Source of the DNA: Desulfuromonadaceae bacterium
GTDB taxonomy: Bacteria; Desulfobacterota; Desulfuromonadia; Geobacterales; Pseudopelobacteraceae
NCBI GenBank assembly: GCA_028686145.1
Contig: JAQUCQ010000214.1
Coordinates: 1 to 6,002, forward strand
Direction: 5' to 3'
DNA: 6,002 nucleotides
A program made the position numbers and the translations under genes. Of the stretch, positions 1-5,670 are shown piece after piece (within the stretch, counting starts at the first letter, position 1; the number at the start of each line of letters is the position of its first letter). A model generated the notes under the pieces. It saw only the letters and a list, made by a program, of their open reading frames with translations, did not search any database and was not told the DNA's origin.

Positions 1-1
1 C

Positions 2-265
2 ATCGGAAAAAAACTGCCGGAGCTTCAGATTGCCGGACATGAGCCGACAACCTCAATCAGAAAACCGGCCGGTCGCAGCGGCGGCCCTCGTAAAAGCGGC
101 CCCGGCGGACCAGCAGGCCGCTTTGGCAAAGCAGCAGGCGGACGTGACGGCCAGGCAAAATCGTGGAACAAGTCGGCAAAGCCTGCCGGCAATACCCCAC
201 GCAGTGCACCCGCAGCTCGCCACGAACCGGTGATCGAGTACCGCTCCAGACGTCCACAGGCGTAA
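2..265 (+). CDS. C-terminal end of a probable DEAD-box RNA helicase (partial, enters from the left edge)
   Basis: An open frame runs from the window edge to the TAA at 263-265 with no start inside, so only the last 87 residues are present. It begins IGKKLPELQIAGHEP, which resembles the stretch just after the RecA-like domain 2 of RhlE-type DEAD-box helicases, where the 'IG+K+P' segment follows the last helicase motif. The rest is a low-complexity basic tail rich in Gly, Arg, Lys, Pro and Ala, ending in VIEYRSRRPQA. Tails of this kind in RhlE/DeaD-type helicases bind RNA. GC is very high (45 of 60 bases at 61-120). No helicase motif lies inside the window, so the family call rests on a short segment plus the tail; another RNA-binding protein with a basic tail is possible. 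A strong terminator follows 22 bases after the stop. Confidence 0.66.
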   Translation: MGKKLPELQIAGHEPTTSIRKPAGRSGGPRKSGPGGPAGRFGKAAGGRDGQAKSWNKSAKPAGNTPRSAPAARHEPVIEYRSRRPQA

Positions 266-287
266 TACCGGCTGAAATATGTTAAAA

Positions 288-334
288 TAAGACAAAGGCC
301 TCCGCAGCTTAAAACTGCGGAGGCCTTTGTCTTA
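288..334 (+). terminator. Strong intrinsic terminator, 20-bp perfect hairpin
   Basis: The arms 288-307 and 315-334 are exact reverse complements (20 bp), with a 7-base loop CTTAAAA at 308-314. The 3' arm carries a CTTTGTCTT run and the 5' flank is A-rich, so the structure could stop transcription from either side. It follows the helicase-tail stop at 265 and isolates the next gene from read-through. Confidence 0.85.
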
Positions 335-502
335 GATACATATGCGGGCGCATGCAATATTCTGGCGCAACTTGGAATACACAAATTGGTAATTTAGTAG
401 TTCGGGATACCTGCAACTATTGCAATCCTGATAAAGGAGATGCATAGCACAATTATGCTTCATTTATCGTAATAGCACATCATAAGGTACAGACACTTCC
501 CA
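335..502. other. Non-coding gap upstream of the putative peptidase gene
   Basis: I see no convincing gene here. It must hold the promoter of the downstream gene, since a strong terminator precedes it, but I cannot pick out a clear -35/-10 pair. Small inverted repeats are present: GCAA/TTGC at 413-423 and GCATA/TATGC at 442-458. An AAGGAG at 434-439 abuts an ATG at 440 that opens only 10 codons; the spacing is wrong for initiation and I do not call it a gene. Confidence 0.4.
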
Positions 503-511
503 TTGGGCGAA

Positions 512-517
512 AGGAGA
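512..517 (+). promoter_or_regulatory. Ribosome binding site choosing the ATG at 521
   Basis: AGGAGA lies 3-4 bases before ATG 521. It favours that start over the in-frame TTG at 503, which has no Shine-Dalgarno in front of it. Starting at 521 also gives a conventional N-terminus, with a basic residue run (MRSTK) before a membrane segment. Confidence 0.6.
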
Positions 518-520
518 GAC

Positions 521-1459
521 ATGAGAAGCACTAAATATCTCGGCATTAAAAATGCGATCTTGGTTGTGTTGATTCTTCTTGGTTTCGGATCACTCGCAAA
601 CATGCACGTAAAGAATAGCGTCATTGTAGGGCTTCGCTCCTACGGGATTAGCTGGCGGATTGCTGAGACGCCCATCTTCTCGTTTTTGCCCAGATGGTTT
701 CTTAATAGAGCGGCAATACCAATCTCACGAGAACGAAACGCCGACGTATTGAAGAGTGCGCTTGAGGTATTCAACCCATCGTTGAGGTCCTTCCTGATAT
801 CGGTTCCGATAATTTTAGATTCCTCGGCAGAGACCGCAAAATGCTATTCAACAAAAGGTTACATTGGAGTTAATCCGGACTGGGACAACACGGTGCTTCA
901 ATCACCATTCAGGAATATTTACGCACAAAGGGGAATGAAGCTGGAGGATCCTGTATATATAAAACGCTTCAAGACAACTTTGTTGATACACGAATTTTTG
1001 CACATACTCCAAGTTCACCAGGGAATTGAAAGCCGTTCGTTTTACGAGGCGGTTGCGCAATGGTATGTTGACCCACGATATGGCATTCCGTCTCCAAATG
1101 GCGTGGTCCGCGTTGATACGACGAAAGACAGAAGACCTGATACACTCGCGTACAATAGGATTAAATATTTACTATGGCATCAGCTATACAATTATCAAGG
1201 ATTACGTGATGTACCTCTGGATGCTAACTGGAAGAATATGCAATACGTAGAAAGATACCAATCGTCCAAAAGGGGAGTTGAAGAGTTCGCCTACATCGGA
1301 GAAGAAATTCTCGCCAGCGGAAGTGCTTCTGAGAACTACATTAAGACAGGTCATTGGCGAGATGAGGACTGGAAGGAGAAAAAGATGAGATTGCTGGAGC
1401 TCTCTCCGGAAGTTATTGCACTTTTCAGGGGCGTGTTCAATCCTAAGGTGCTGCAGTAA
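521..1459 (+). CDS. Putative membrane-anchored zinc metallopeptidase (HExxH), family not recognised
   Basis: The protein is 312 residues. Residues 1-30 have basic residues and then a hydrophobic segment (AILVVLILLGFGSLA), consistent with an uncleaved signal anchor, so the rest is probably outside the cytoplasm. The key motif is HEFLH at residues 157-161 (bases 989-1003), matching the HExxH zinc and catalytic motif of zincins. A Glu follows at 176 in FYEAVAQWY, 14 residues after the second His, in a position suitable for a third ligand of the gluzincin type. A later FAYIGEEIL (256-264) adds more acidic residues. The only Cys in the chain is in AKCYS. I do not recognise a named family, and the peptidase role is inferred from the motif. 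Arginine codons are AGA/AGG in 13 of 23 cases, against 2 of 27 in the adjacent rlmN, and the gene is AT-richer than its neighbours. It stands alone between a terminator and a convergent gene, so it looks acquired. Confidence 0.7.
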   Translation: MRSTKYLGIKNAILVVLILLGFGSLANMHVKNSVIVGLRSYGISWRIAETPIFSFLPRWFLNRAAIPISRERNADVLKSALEVFNPSLRSFLISVPIILDSSAETAKCYSTKGYIGVNPDWDNTVLQSPFRNIYAQRGMKLEDPVYIKRFKTTLLIHEFLHILQVHQGIESRSFYEAVAQWYVDPRYGIPSPNGVVRVDTTKDRRPDTLAYNRIKYLLWHQLYNYQGLRDVPLDANWKNMQYVERYQSSKRGVEEFAYIGEEILASGSASENYIKTGHWRDEDWKEKKMRLLELSPEVIALFRGVFNPKVLQ

Positions 1460-1514
1460 ATCTTGAAGCCATGGGGCGGTTGGATTTTAGAAAGTGCCAC
1501 AAGAACGTGAGCCT

Positions 1515-1571
1515 TGACCTTACCCCTTGACTCATGTCAAGTTTTCATGGTTAAGGTCACTATACAGTGAC
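1515..1571. repeat. Nested and adjoining inverted repeats between convergent genes
   Basis: TGACCTTA (1515-1522) pairs with TAAGGTCA (1552-1559), enclosing the smaller CTTGAC/GTCAAG hairpin. Next to it, GTCACT (1556-1561) pairs with AGTGAC (1566-1571) around a 4-base loop that includes the rlmN stop codon. GTCA is shared, so the two structures are mutually exclusive. The position between convergent genes suggests a transcription end region serving both strands. Confidence 0.4.
1526..1545 (+). terminator. Weak intrinsic terminator after the putative peptidase gene
   Basis: CTTGAC (1526-1531), loop TCAT, then GTCAAG (1536-1541) followed directly by TTTTC. The stem is only 6 bp, but the T run is on the correct side for the + strand gene ending at 1459. 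It sits inside a larger inverted repeat. Confidence 0.45.
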
Positions 1572-2624
1572 TAGATCAGATTTCCCCTTTTCCAGCTTCC
1601 CCTTCAACTGCCCGCATGCGGCGGATATATCCCCTCCCCGGCTGTCACGGGTAATGACCGTCACATGACGGTCAATCAAAAAGGTGTGGAAAGCATCGAT
1701 AGCTGCCTGAGTGGGAGCCTTAAAACCGCACCCTTTATGCTCATTGAACGGAATCAGATTGACCTTGTTAGGGATGTCACTGATAAGCCTCAACAGTCGC
1801 TTGGCATCATCCAGTGAATCATTTATTCCACCGATCATCACATATTCGAAGGTAACCTTGCGGCGACCGGGAAGTGGAAATTCACGACAAGCCTGAAGCA
1901 GGGCCTTGATCGGGTAACGCCGATTTATCGGCATGATCCGGTTACGCAGCTCGTCTGTCGTGGCATTAAGAGACACCGCCAGATTGACGTTCGGGATTTC
2001 CCGCCCCAATCGCTCCATCTCCGGCACTAAACCACAGGTAGAAACCGTTACCCGTCGGTTGGAAAGCTGCAGCCCATTCCCATCAATCATGATCTGAATC
2101 GCCGGAATAACATTATCAAGATTATGTAACGGTTCGCCCATCCCCATCATGACAATGTTGCGTATTTCTTCGCCGCTTTCGCGCACATCATGCCTGACGG
2201 CCATGATCTGATTGACAATCTCGGCCGTAGTCAAGTTGCGCGTCAGCTTGAAGGTGCCGGTCAGACAAAACTCACAGGCCATGGCACAGCCGACCTGAGA
2301 TGAAATACACACGGTGTTACGCCCTTCGATCGGAATTAATACCGACTCAACCGCATGGCCGTCTCCCAGATTGAAGAGGTATTTACGTGTCCCGTCCCCC
2401 CCTACTTCTACAGCCTCGGCTTCCAGATTGCTGATATATGCCGTTTCGGCCAATTCAGCCCGCAGCTCCTTGGAGATGTTGGTCATCTCCTCAAAAGTGC
2501 GGGCATCTTGCTGATAGATCCATTTAAAGACCTGGAGGGCACGAAAACGTTCTTTTCCCTGCCCCCGGAGAAATTGTTCAAGAGCAGGCAAAGTAAGATT
2601 TTTAAGATCGACTTTATGATTCAT
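1560..2624 (-). CDS. rlmN: RlmN, dual-specificity 23S rRNA / tRNA adenine-C2 methyltransferase
   Basis: This 354-residue radical SAM enzyme methylates C2 of adenosine 2503 in 23S rRNA and of adenosine 37 in certain tRNAs in the cytoplasm. The 4Fe-4S/SAM motif CAMACEFC supplies Cys113, Cys117 and Cys120 (CxxxCxxC). Cys337 in AACGQL matches the methyl-carrying cysteine (C355 in E. coli). Cys106 in TVCISSQ, seven residues before the cluster, matches C118 of E. coli, and Glu93 matches E105. GMGEPL (161-166) is the SAM-binding segment. Length is normal and no key residue is missing. The ATG overlaps the stop of the displaced mtgA tail as ATGA. There is no good Shine-Dalgarno before it, so translation is probably coupled to the upstream frame. 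The pairing with mtgA suggests a single transcript. Confidence 0.97.
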   Translation of the reverse strand: MNHKVDLKNLTLPALEQFLRGQGKERFRALQVFKWIYQQDARTFEEMTNISKELRAELAETAYISNLEAEAVEVGGDGTRKYLFNLGDGHAVESVLIPIEGRNTVCISSQVGCAMACEFCLTGTFKLTRNLTTAEIVNQIMAVRHDVRESGEEIRNIVMMGMGEPLHNLDNVIPAIQIMIDGNGLQLSNRRVTVSTCGLVPEMERLGREIPNVNLAVSLNATTDELRNRIMPINRRYPIKALLQACREFPLPGRRKVTFEYVMIGGINDSLDDAKRLLRLISDIPNKVNLIPFNEHKGCGFKAPTQAAIDAFHTFLIDRHVTVITRDSRGGDISAACGQLKGKLEKGKSDLVTV

Positions 2625-2845
2625 TTATTATCACTCTGATTCTCGTTTGGAATGGTCGGCACAGGTGCAACGTCTTGAGGCGGTGGCATGGTGACCGGTT
2701 CCTCTTTCTTTTCCCCCTCAACTTCGGCCGGTATTTCAACGGGCACCTGCTCCTGCTTGGCCGTTGAAAATTCAGTAAAGACCGGTGGCGTACTGATCAC
2801 CGTGTCAACTTTCTTCTGCAACCGGCCGACATTCGGCGATTCAGC
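2621..2845 (-). pseudogene. Frame-displaced C-terminal tail of MtgA
   Basis: This reading frame, -1 relative to mtgA, is open from just after a stop at 2867-2869. From 2845 it reads AESPNVGRLQKKVDTVIST and then a tail rich in Pro, Glu and Val, ending NENQSDNK, with its TGA overlapping the rlmN ATG. Joined after mtgA codon 239 (YQTAL), it gives a continuous 313-residue protein with a natural continuation, whereas the present mtgA frame ends in an unlikely basic stretch (NRRMSAGCRRKLTR). A TTG at 2821 could in principle start a separate 66-residue peptide, but it lacks a signal or a known domain. I read it as the original MtgA C-terminus cut off by a one-base deletion, a sequencing error or, less likely, recoding. 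Confidence 0.65.
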
Positions 2846-3561
2846 AGAGCAGTTTGATACTCCGCCTCATCAAGGACACCTTTTTGCCGCAACAGGCGCA
2901 GAATCATATTAGAACGTTTGAGCACCTTACCCAGGTTTTTGTAGGGGTTATACGCAAGGCGCGGGCCGGGAAGCATCGCAGCGAGAAAGGCACATTCACG
3001 CGGCGTCAGTGCAGAAGCAGGCTTGCCGAAATAATACTGCGCTCCATGGCCGATGCCGTACACCATCGGACCCAACTCAACCACGTTTAAATACAACTCG
3101 ATAATGCGCCCTTTGGTCAACTCCTGCTCCATCCGGTACGCCAGATAAATCTCTTTAACCTTGCGGGTAATAGTCTTTTCCCGCGACAGGAACAGGTTCT
3201 TCGCCGCCTGTTGGGTAATTGTCGAAGCACCCCGCTTCAGGCTTTTCTTTTCCAGATCATATTTGATGGCATTTTTAATCGCCTTGACATCAAACCCTTC
3301 ATGCTTGTAGAAGTTGGAGTCCTCCGCCAGAATCACCGCCCACTTCATCTCGGCCGGAATTCGCCCGGACGGTGTCCAGTAGCGGTTTTTCGGGCCAACC
3401 ACAAACGGGTGGTAATTTCCATGCCAATCTTTTACCTGGATAGTCGTGTTAAATTTCTTGTCTGCCAGTTCAGAGACCGGCGGCATCATAGCAAGAGATA
3501 TGCCGATATAAAGCAGATAAGCGGTAACGGCAATTGATAAGTAAAAGATTATTTTTTTCAT
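2797..3561 (-). CDS. mtgA: MtgA, monofunctional biosynthetic peptidoglycan glycosyltransferase (3' end frameshifted)
   Basis: A GT51-family enzyme that polymerises lipid II into glycan strands on the outer face of the inner membrane. Residues 1-28 form an N-terminal membrane anchor (MKKIIFYLSIAVTAYLLYIG). The catalytic motifs are in order: AEDSNFYKHEGFD (79-91, with catalytic Glu80), RGASTITQQAAKNLF (110-124), RKVKEIYLAYRMEQELTK (133-150), IIELYLNVVELG (153-164) and GIGHGAQYYFGKPASALT (169-186). There is no transpeptidase domain, hence monofunctional. As read, the protein has 254 residues, but the last 15 appear out of frame: the -1 frame continues with AESPNVGRLQKKV and would give 313 residues ending at the rlmN start. 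The catalytic domain precedes the break, so the enzyme may still work. The ATG at 3561 has only a weak GGA at 3571-3573 as ribosome binding site. Confidence 0.93.
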   Translation of the reverse strand: MKKIIFYLSIAVTAYLLYIGISLAMMPPVSELADKKFNTTIQVKDWHGNYHPFVVGPKNRYWTPSGRIPAEMKWAVILAEDSNFYKHEGFDVKAIKNAIKYDLEKKSLKRGASTITQQAAKNLFLSREKTITRKVKEIYLAYRMEQELTKGRIIELYLNVVELGPMVYGIGHGAQYYFGKPASALTPRECAFLAAMLPGPRLAYNPYKNLGKVLKRSNMILRLLRQKGVLDEAEYQTALLNRRMSAGCRRKLTR

Positions 3562-3625
3562 TACATTTCATCCAGAAATACTATTTTTTACAGAGCGTCA
3601 ATTCAGCATACAGCCGGCAAGCATC

Positions 3626-3676
3626 CTTGAACTATTCAAGCAATTATCTCACTGCACTTAGTGAACAGCACACTAA
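3626..3676. promoter_or_regulatory. Two small inverted repeats upstream of mtgA, possible operators
   Basis: CTTGAA-CTA-TTCAAG (3626-3640) is a perfect 6-bp inverted repeat with a 3-base centre. TTAGTG (3658-3663) and CACTAA (3671-3676) form a second one. Both lie between the terminator of the cytochrome group and the mtgA start, where an mtgA promoter is expected. A TTGACG on the - strand at about 3594-3599 could serve as a -35 element, but no well-spaced -10 is evident. Function is inferred from position only. Confidence 0.3.
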
Positions 3677-3682
3677 AAGAAA

Positions 3683-3706
3683 AGACCCCGGAATGCGCTG
3701 GGGTCT
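3683..3706 (-). terminator. Intrinsic terminator of the barrel-cytochrome group
   Basis: AGACCCC (3683-3689) pairs with GGGGTCT (3700-3706). One G-C pair and one G-U pair extend the stem to 9 bp around a 6-base loop. On the - strand the hairpin is followed by TTTCTTTTAG, so it should stop transcripts coming from the cytochrome gene before they enter mtgA. On the + strand there is no T run after it. Confidence 0.8.
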
Positions 3707-3818
3707 AATCGAGGTAATACTGGCCAAGAATGAATGAAAGCGGCGCTATGAGAATCAGACTTAAAAAAACATGCAGCCAACGGCATACAATCTTTTACAA
3801 CAAGCTGATTCTATTGAT
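3707..3818 (-). other. 3' untranslated stretch after the cytochrome gene
   Basis: These 112 bases lie between the cytochrome stop and its terminator. I see no gene. AGAATCAG (3751-3758) and CTGATTCT (3805-3812) form an 8-bp inverted repeat with a 46-base loop, which could fold in the transcript end; no role is known. Confidence 0.35.
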
Positions 3819-4259
3819 TTATCTGTGACACGTCTTGCATCTCTCATTATTCTGACGACCATGACATTTGGCACATGCTACCGGATTTACCCGGCCGTCG
3901 ATTCTGTGCTGGGTAAGATAATCACCGCGATGAGGAAGATTACGTTCAGGAGCATCGATGAAGAACTTTTCACTCGGCTTAATCCCCTCCTTATGAGAGT
4001 GACAGTCGCTGCAGAATGATTGCTGATGGCAGGCCGCACATACTTGAGGATTGGCACCGGAAAAAGAACCATGCCTTTTATAAAAATCGGTTGCCTGGTG
4101 GTTCATCGCTCCCAAAGTGCTCTCATGGCATTCTGAGCAAGCCGTAAGTCCTGCCAGCGCTTCCGGATGCTTTCGAATTATGCTGTTCGTATTAGCACAG
4201 GCGTAAAGGGTACTTAACGCCAACGCCAATACCATAAGAATGTAAAATTTACTTCTCAT
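3819..4259 (-). CDS. Exported pentaheme c-type cytochrome, possible lipoprotein
   Basis: The protein is 146 residues with five CxxCH heme-attachment motifs: CSECH (41-45), CAACH (74-78), CSDCH (83-87), CAKCH (129-133) and CKTCH (141-145, one residue from the end). Extra histidines (31, 54, 63, 89, 110, 118) could be distal ligands for bis-His hemes. The N-terminus (MRSKFYILMVLALALSTLYAC) is a signal peptide. Cys21 could be a lipidated cysteine (LYAC, imperfect because of Tyr at -2), or signal peptidase I could cut after AxA at residue 22. It should sit in the periplasm or on the outer membrane and carry electrons. I chose the start at 4259 because GGAGG precedes it by 4 bases and the signal peptide begins there; an in-frame ATG at 4298 lies deep inside the barrel gene. 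The start overlaps that gene's end by 11 bases, implying coupled translation. I do not recognise a named cytochrome. Confidence 0.9.
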   Translation of the reverse strand: MRSKFYILMVLALALSTLYACANTNSIIRKHPEALAGLTACSECHESTLGAMNHQATDFYKRHGSFSGANPQVCAACHQQSFCSDCHSHKEGIKPSEKFFIDAPERNLPHRGDYLTQHRIDGRVNPVACAKCHGRQNNERCKTCHR

Positions 4260-5589
4260 TCTTCCTCCCCCCTTCTCCAAGTCGTGTATCAAATGCATAT
4301 GTAATTTTCAGCAACCCTCTCAGCTCACTGTCAAATTCAGGGTTTCTTGAATATTCCATGCTTGCGCCAAGCAACAAGGTTTTGTTGAACTGGTATCCTG
4401 CAGCCCCGGTTACCGCATAGCTATTTTTCACGCCGTTAATCCGTTTGTTATACTCCAGATTTATAAAATCCACATATACATTGGCGCGCCCGATTTGTTT
4501 CGAGGCATATGCCCGGTATTCGGTATAGCGAAGATGGTCGGCCTTACCTTCCATACGATGAAGACCAATGCCGACTGCAAACGATTGTGGTAGCGTATAT
4601 GTTACCTTGCCGCCAAAGTATTCAGCTTTTCTCGCTATTTCATAGTTGTACAGTTTGTAGTCTGCAATCACTGTAAGATTTTTGATCGGTAAATATGACA
4701 GTGCTACACCCGCCGTCGTCAGTTTTTCATTCGGGTCAATCAGTTTGTCGGCAAAACTGAAAGAACTGGCGGTCATGTTGAAGAAGTAATCATAGTAGTT
4801 AACGTGTGAAAAATCTGCTGAAATGCGTAGCTGGTCCAAAGGTATCACTGAAAGTGCGTAGGCGTGCTCCATCCAACCGCCGGTAATACTGTTATATGTT
4901 GACCGGCCGGTCATATCGATTTGGTCCAGCGGGTGGAACCAAAGATCAAGCCCTTCCTCTTCCCGGTAGCGGCTATTGTTTTCTCGTTCGCTTTTGAGAG
5001 CGCTTAAGCCGACGGTGTAATATTGCGAATCGCTCTGAGAAATGCGGGTTCCATAGACAACATTTCCGCCCTTGAAATTCGGCTCGGTAATAACCGGTTT
5101 CCCAGCATAGACAGCAGCACCAAAGCCGCCAGCAAAATCGCTATGAAGATAGACTCCGTCAAGTCGTTCCGTGGCAACCCCTTCAGTTACAAATTGTCGC
5201 CCCAAATTTATAACGACATTGTTTTTAGCGGCCCGATAGCTAAGATATCCATACTGCAGATCACCATCGGTATATTTATCAGTAGATTTATCTGCCAGGT
5301 CGGCACGACCCCACCCCCCGAGGTAAAACGATGCCGACGAACCATCTTTGAGAGTTTTGGTCAAGTCGAAATGAAGGTATTCATAGATTGGATAAATATT
5401 ATTTTTTTCGATGTTTGTCCGCATGCGGAATACCGTGTCGGACTCGCCTGATAAGGAATAATAACCGGTTGACGAATTATCCGCTGCCATAAGAGGGGTC
5501 GCCAAAAGGGACGAGGCTGCCGCTACTGCTCCCAGTATTCTGGTGAAATTGAAATAGCTCCAAGCTGATTTTTTATGGTGGCTTATCAA
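4249..5589 (-). CDS. Beta-barrel outer-membrane protein, porin-like, paired with a pentaheme cytochrome
   Basis: The protein is 446 residues. It has a long n-region and a signal peptide (hydrophobic about 18-34) with probable cleavage after TPLMA (residue 35). The mature chain is dominated by alternating polar/hydrophobic segments with Tyr, Phe and Trp at the ends and Gly/Asn/Asp turns, for example SASFYLGGWGRADL (85-98), LQYGYLSYR (111-119), NVVINLGRQF (124-133) and LRGLLKITYAF (423-433), the last being a plausible final strand. It has no cysteine, so it binds no heme c. This pattern fits a porin-like barrel of the outer membrane. Initiation is at TTG 5589, supported by AGGAGG 7 bases upstream, and no ATG occurs before the end of the signal peptide. 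Its last codons overlap the cytochrome gene. By analogy with porin-cytochrome conduits of Geobacter, it could hold the cytochrome across the membrane; that role is inference. I do not recognise a named gene. Confidence 0.82.
   Translation of the reverse strand: MISHHKKSAWSYFNFTRILGAVAAASSLLATPLMAADNSSTGYYSLSGESDTVFRMRTNIEKNNIYPIYEYLHFDLTKTLKDGSSASFYLGGWGRADLADKSTDKYTDGDLQYGYLSYRAAKNNVVINLGRQFVTEGVATERLDGVYLHSDFAGGFGAAVYAGKPVITEPNFKGGNVVYGTRISQSDSQYYTVGLSALKSERENNSRYREEEGLDLWFHPLDQIDMTGRSTYNSITGGWMEHAYALSVIPLDQLRISADFSHVNYYDYFFNMTASSFSFADKLIDPNEKLTTAGVALSYLPIKNLTVIADYKLYNYEIARKAEYFGGKVTYTLPQSFAVGIGLHRMEGKADHLRYTEYRAYASKQIGRANVYVDFINLEYNKRINGVKNSYAVTGAAGYQFNKTLLLGASMEYSRNPEFDSELRGLLKITYAFDTRLGEGGRKNEK
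4264..4268 (-). promoter_or_regulatory. Ribosome binding site of the cytochrome gene, inside the barrel gene
   Basis: GGAGG on the - strand lies 4 bases before the ATG at 4259 and within a G-rich run. It is read as codons of the last residues (GGRKNEK) of the upstream protein, so the cytochrome's initiation signal is embedded in that gene. Confidence 0.7.
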
Positions 5590-5596
5590 AATTTGC

Positions 5597-5602
5597 CCTC
5601 CT
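5597..5602 (-). promoter_or_regulatory. Strong ribosome binding site fixing the TTG start of the barrel gene
   Basis: AGGAGG on the - strand is separated by 7 bases (GCAAATT) from TTG 5589-5587. The ideal match and spacing, together with the lack of a nearby in-frame ATG, make the TTG the start. Confidence 0.85.
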
Positions 5603-5670
5603 TTACATAACGCATTAATTAAATGTTCAATTAGATATCAAATCTCATTTGAGTATATGTCAGTTTAAAA
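5603..5670 (-). other. AT-rich spacer between the SUMF1-like gene and the barrel gene
   Basis: The spacer is short and AT-rich, with a small inverted repeat CAAAT-CTC-ATTTG (5639-5651). A TTGAAC on the - strand (about 5619-5624) could be a -35 element, but the following TATGTA is spaced only about 15 bases away, so a promoter here is unproven. There is no terminator-like hairpin, so the two genes could be co-transcribed. Confidence 0.35.

Noticed and set aside
25..384. 119-residue open frame on the - strand across the left-edge region and terminator
   Set aside because: It lies antisense to the basic helicase tail and runs through the perfect hairpin; such frames are common opposite GC-rich low-complexity coding sequence, and it has no ribosome binding site or recognisable domain.
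440..472. Short ORF (10 codons) after AAGGAG in the gap before the putative peptidase
   Set aside because: The AAGGAG directly abuts the ATG with no spacing, and the peptide shows no leader-like run or downstream attenuator.
503..520. Upstream TTG start adding six residues to the putative peptidase
   Set aside because: No Shine-Dalgarno precedes 503, whereas AGGAGA precedes ATG 521; the extension would encode the ribosome binding site itself.
2355..2639. 94-residue + strand frame opposite the 5' end of rlmN
   Set aside because: rlmN is conserved and complete here; this frame is an antisense shadow.
4260..4298. 13-residue N-terminal extension of the cytochrome from an ATG at 4298
   Set aside because: It would place an acidic/Gly stretch before the signal peptide and has no ribosome binding site; ATG 4259 has GGAGG and begins a normal signal sequence.
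5023..5451. 142-residue + strand frame inside the barrel gene
   Set aside because: It is antisense to a clearly coding beta-barrel sequence, with no ribosome binding site or motif.
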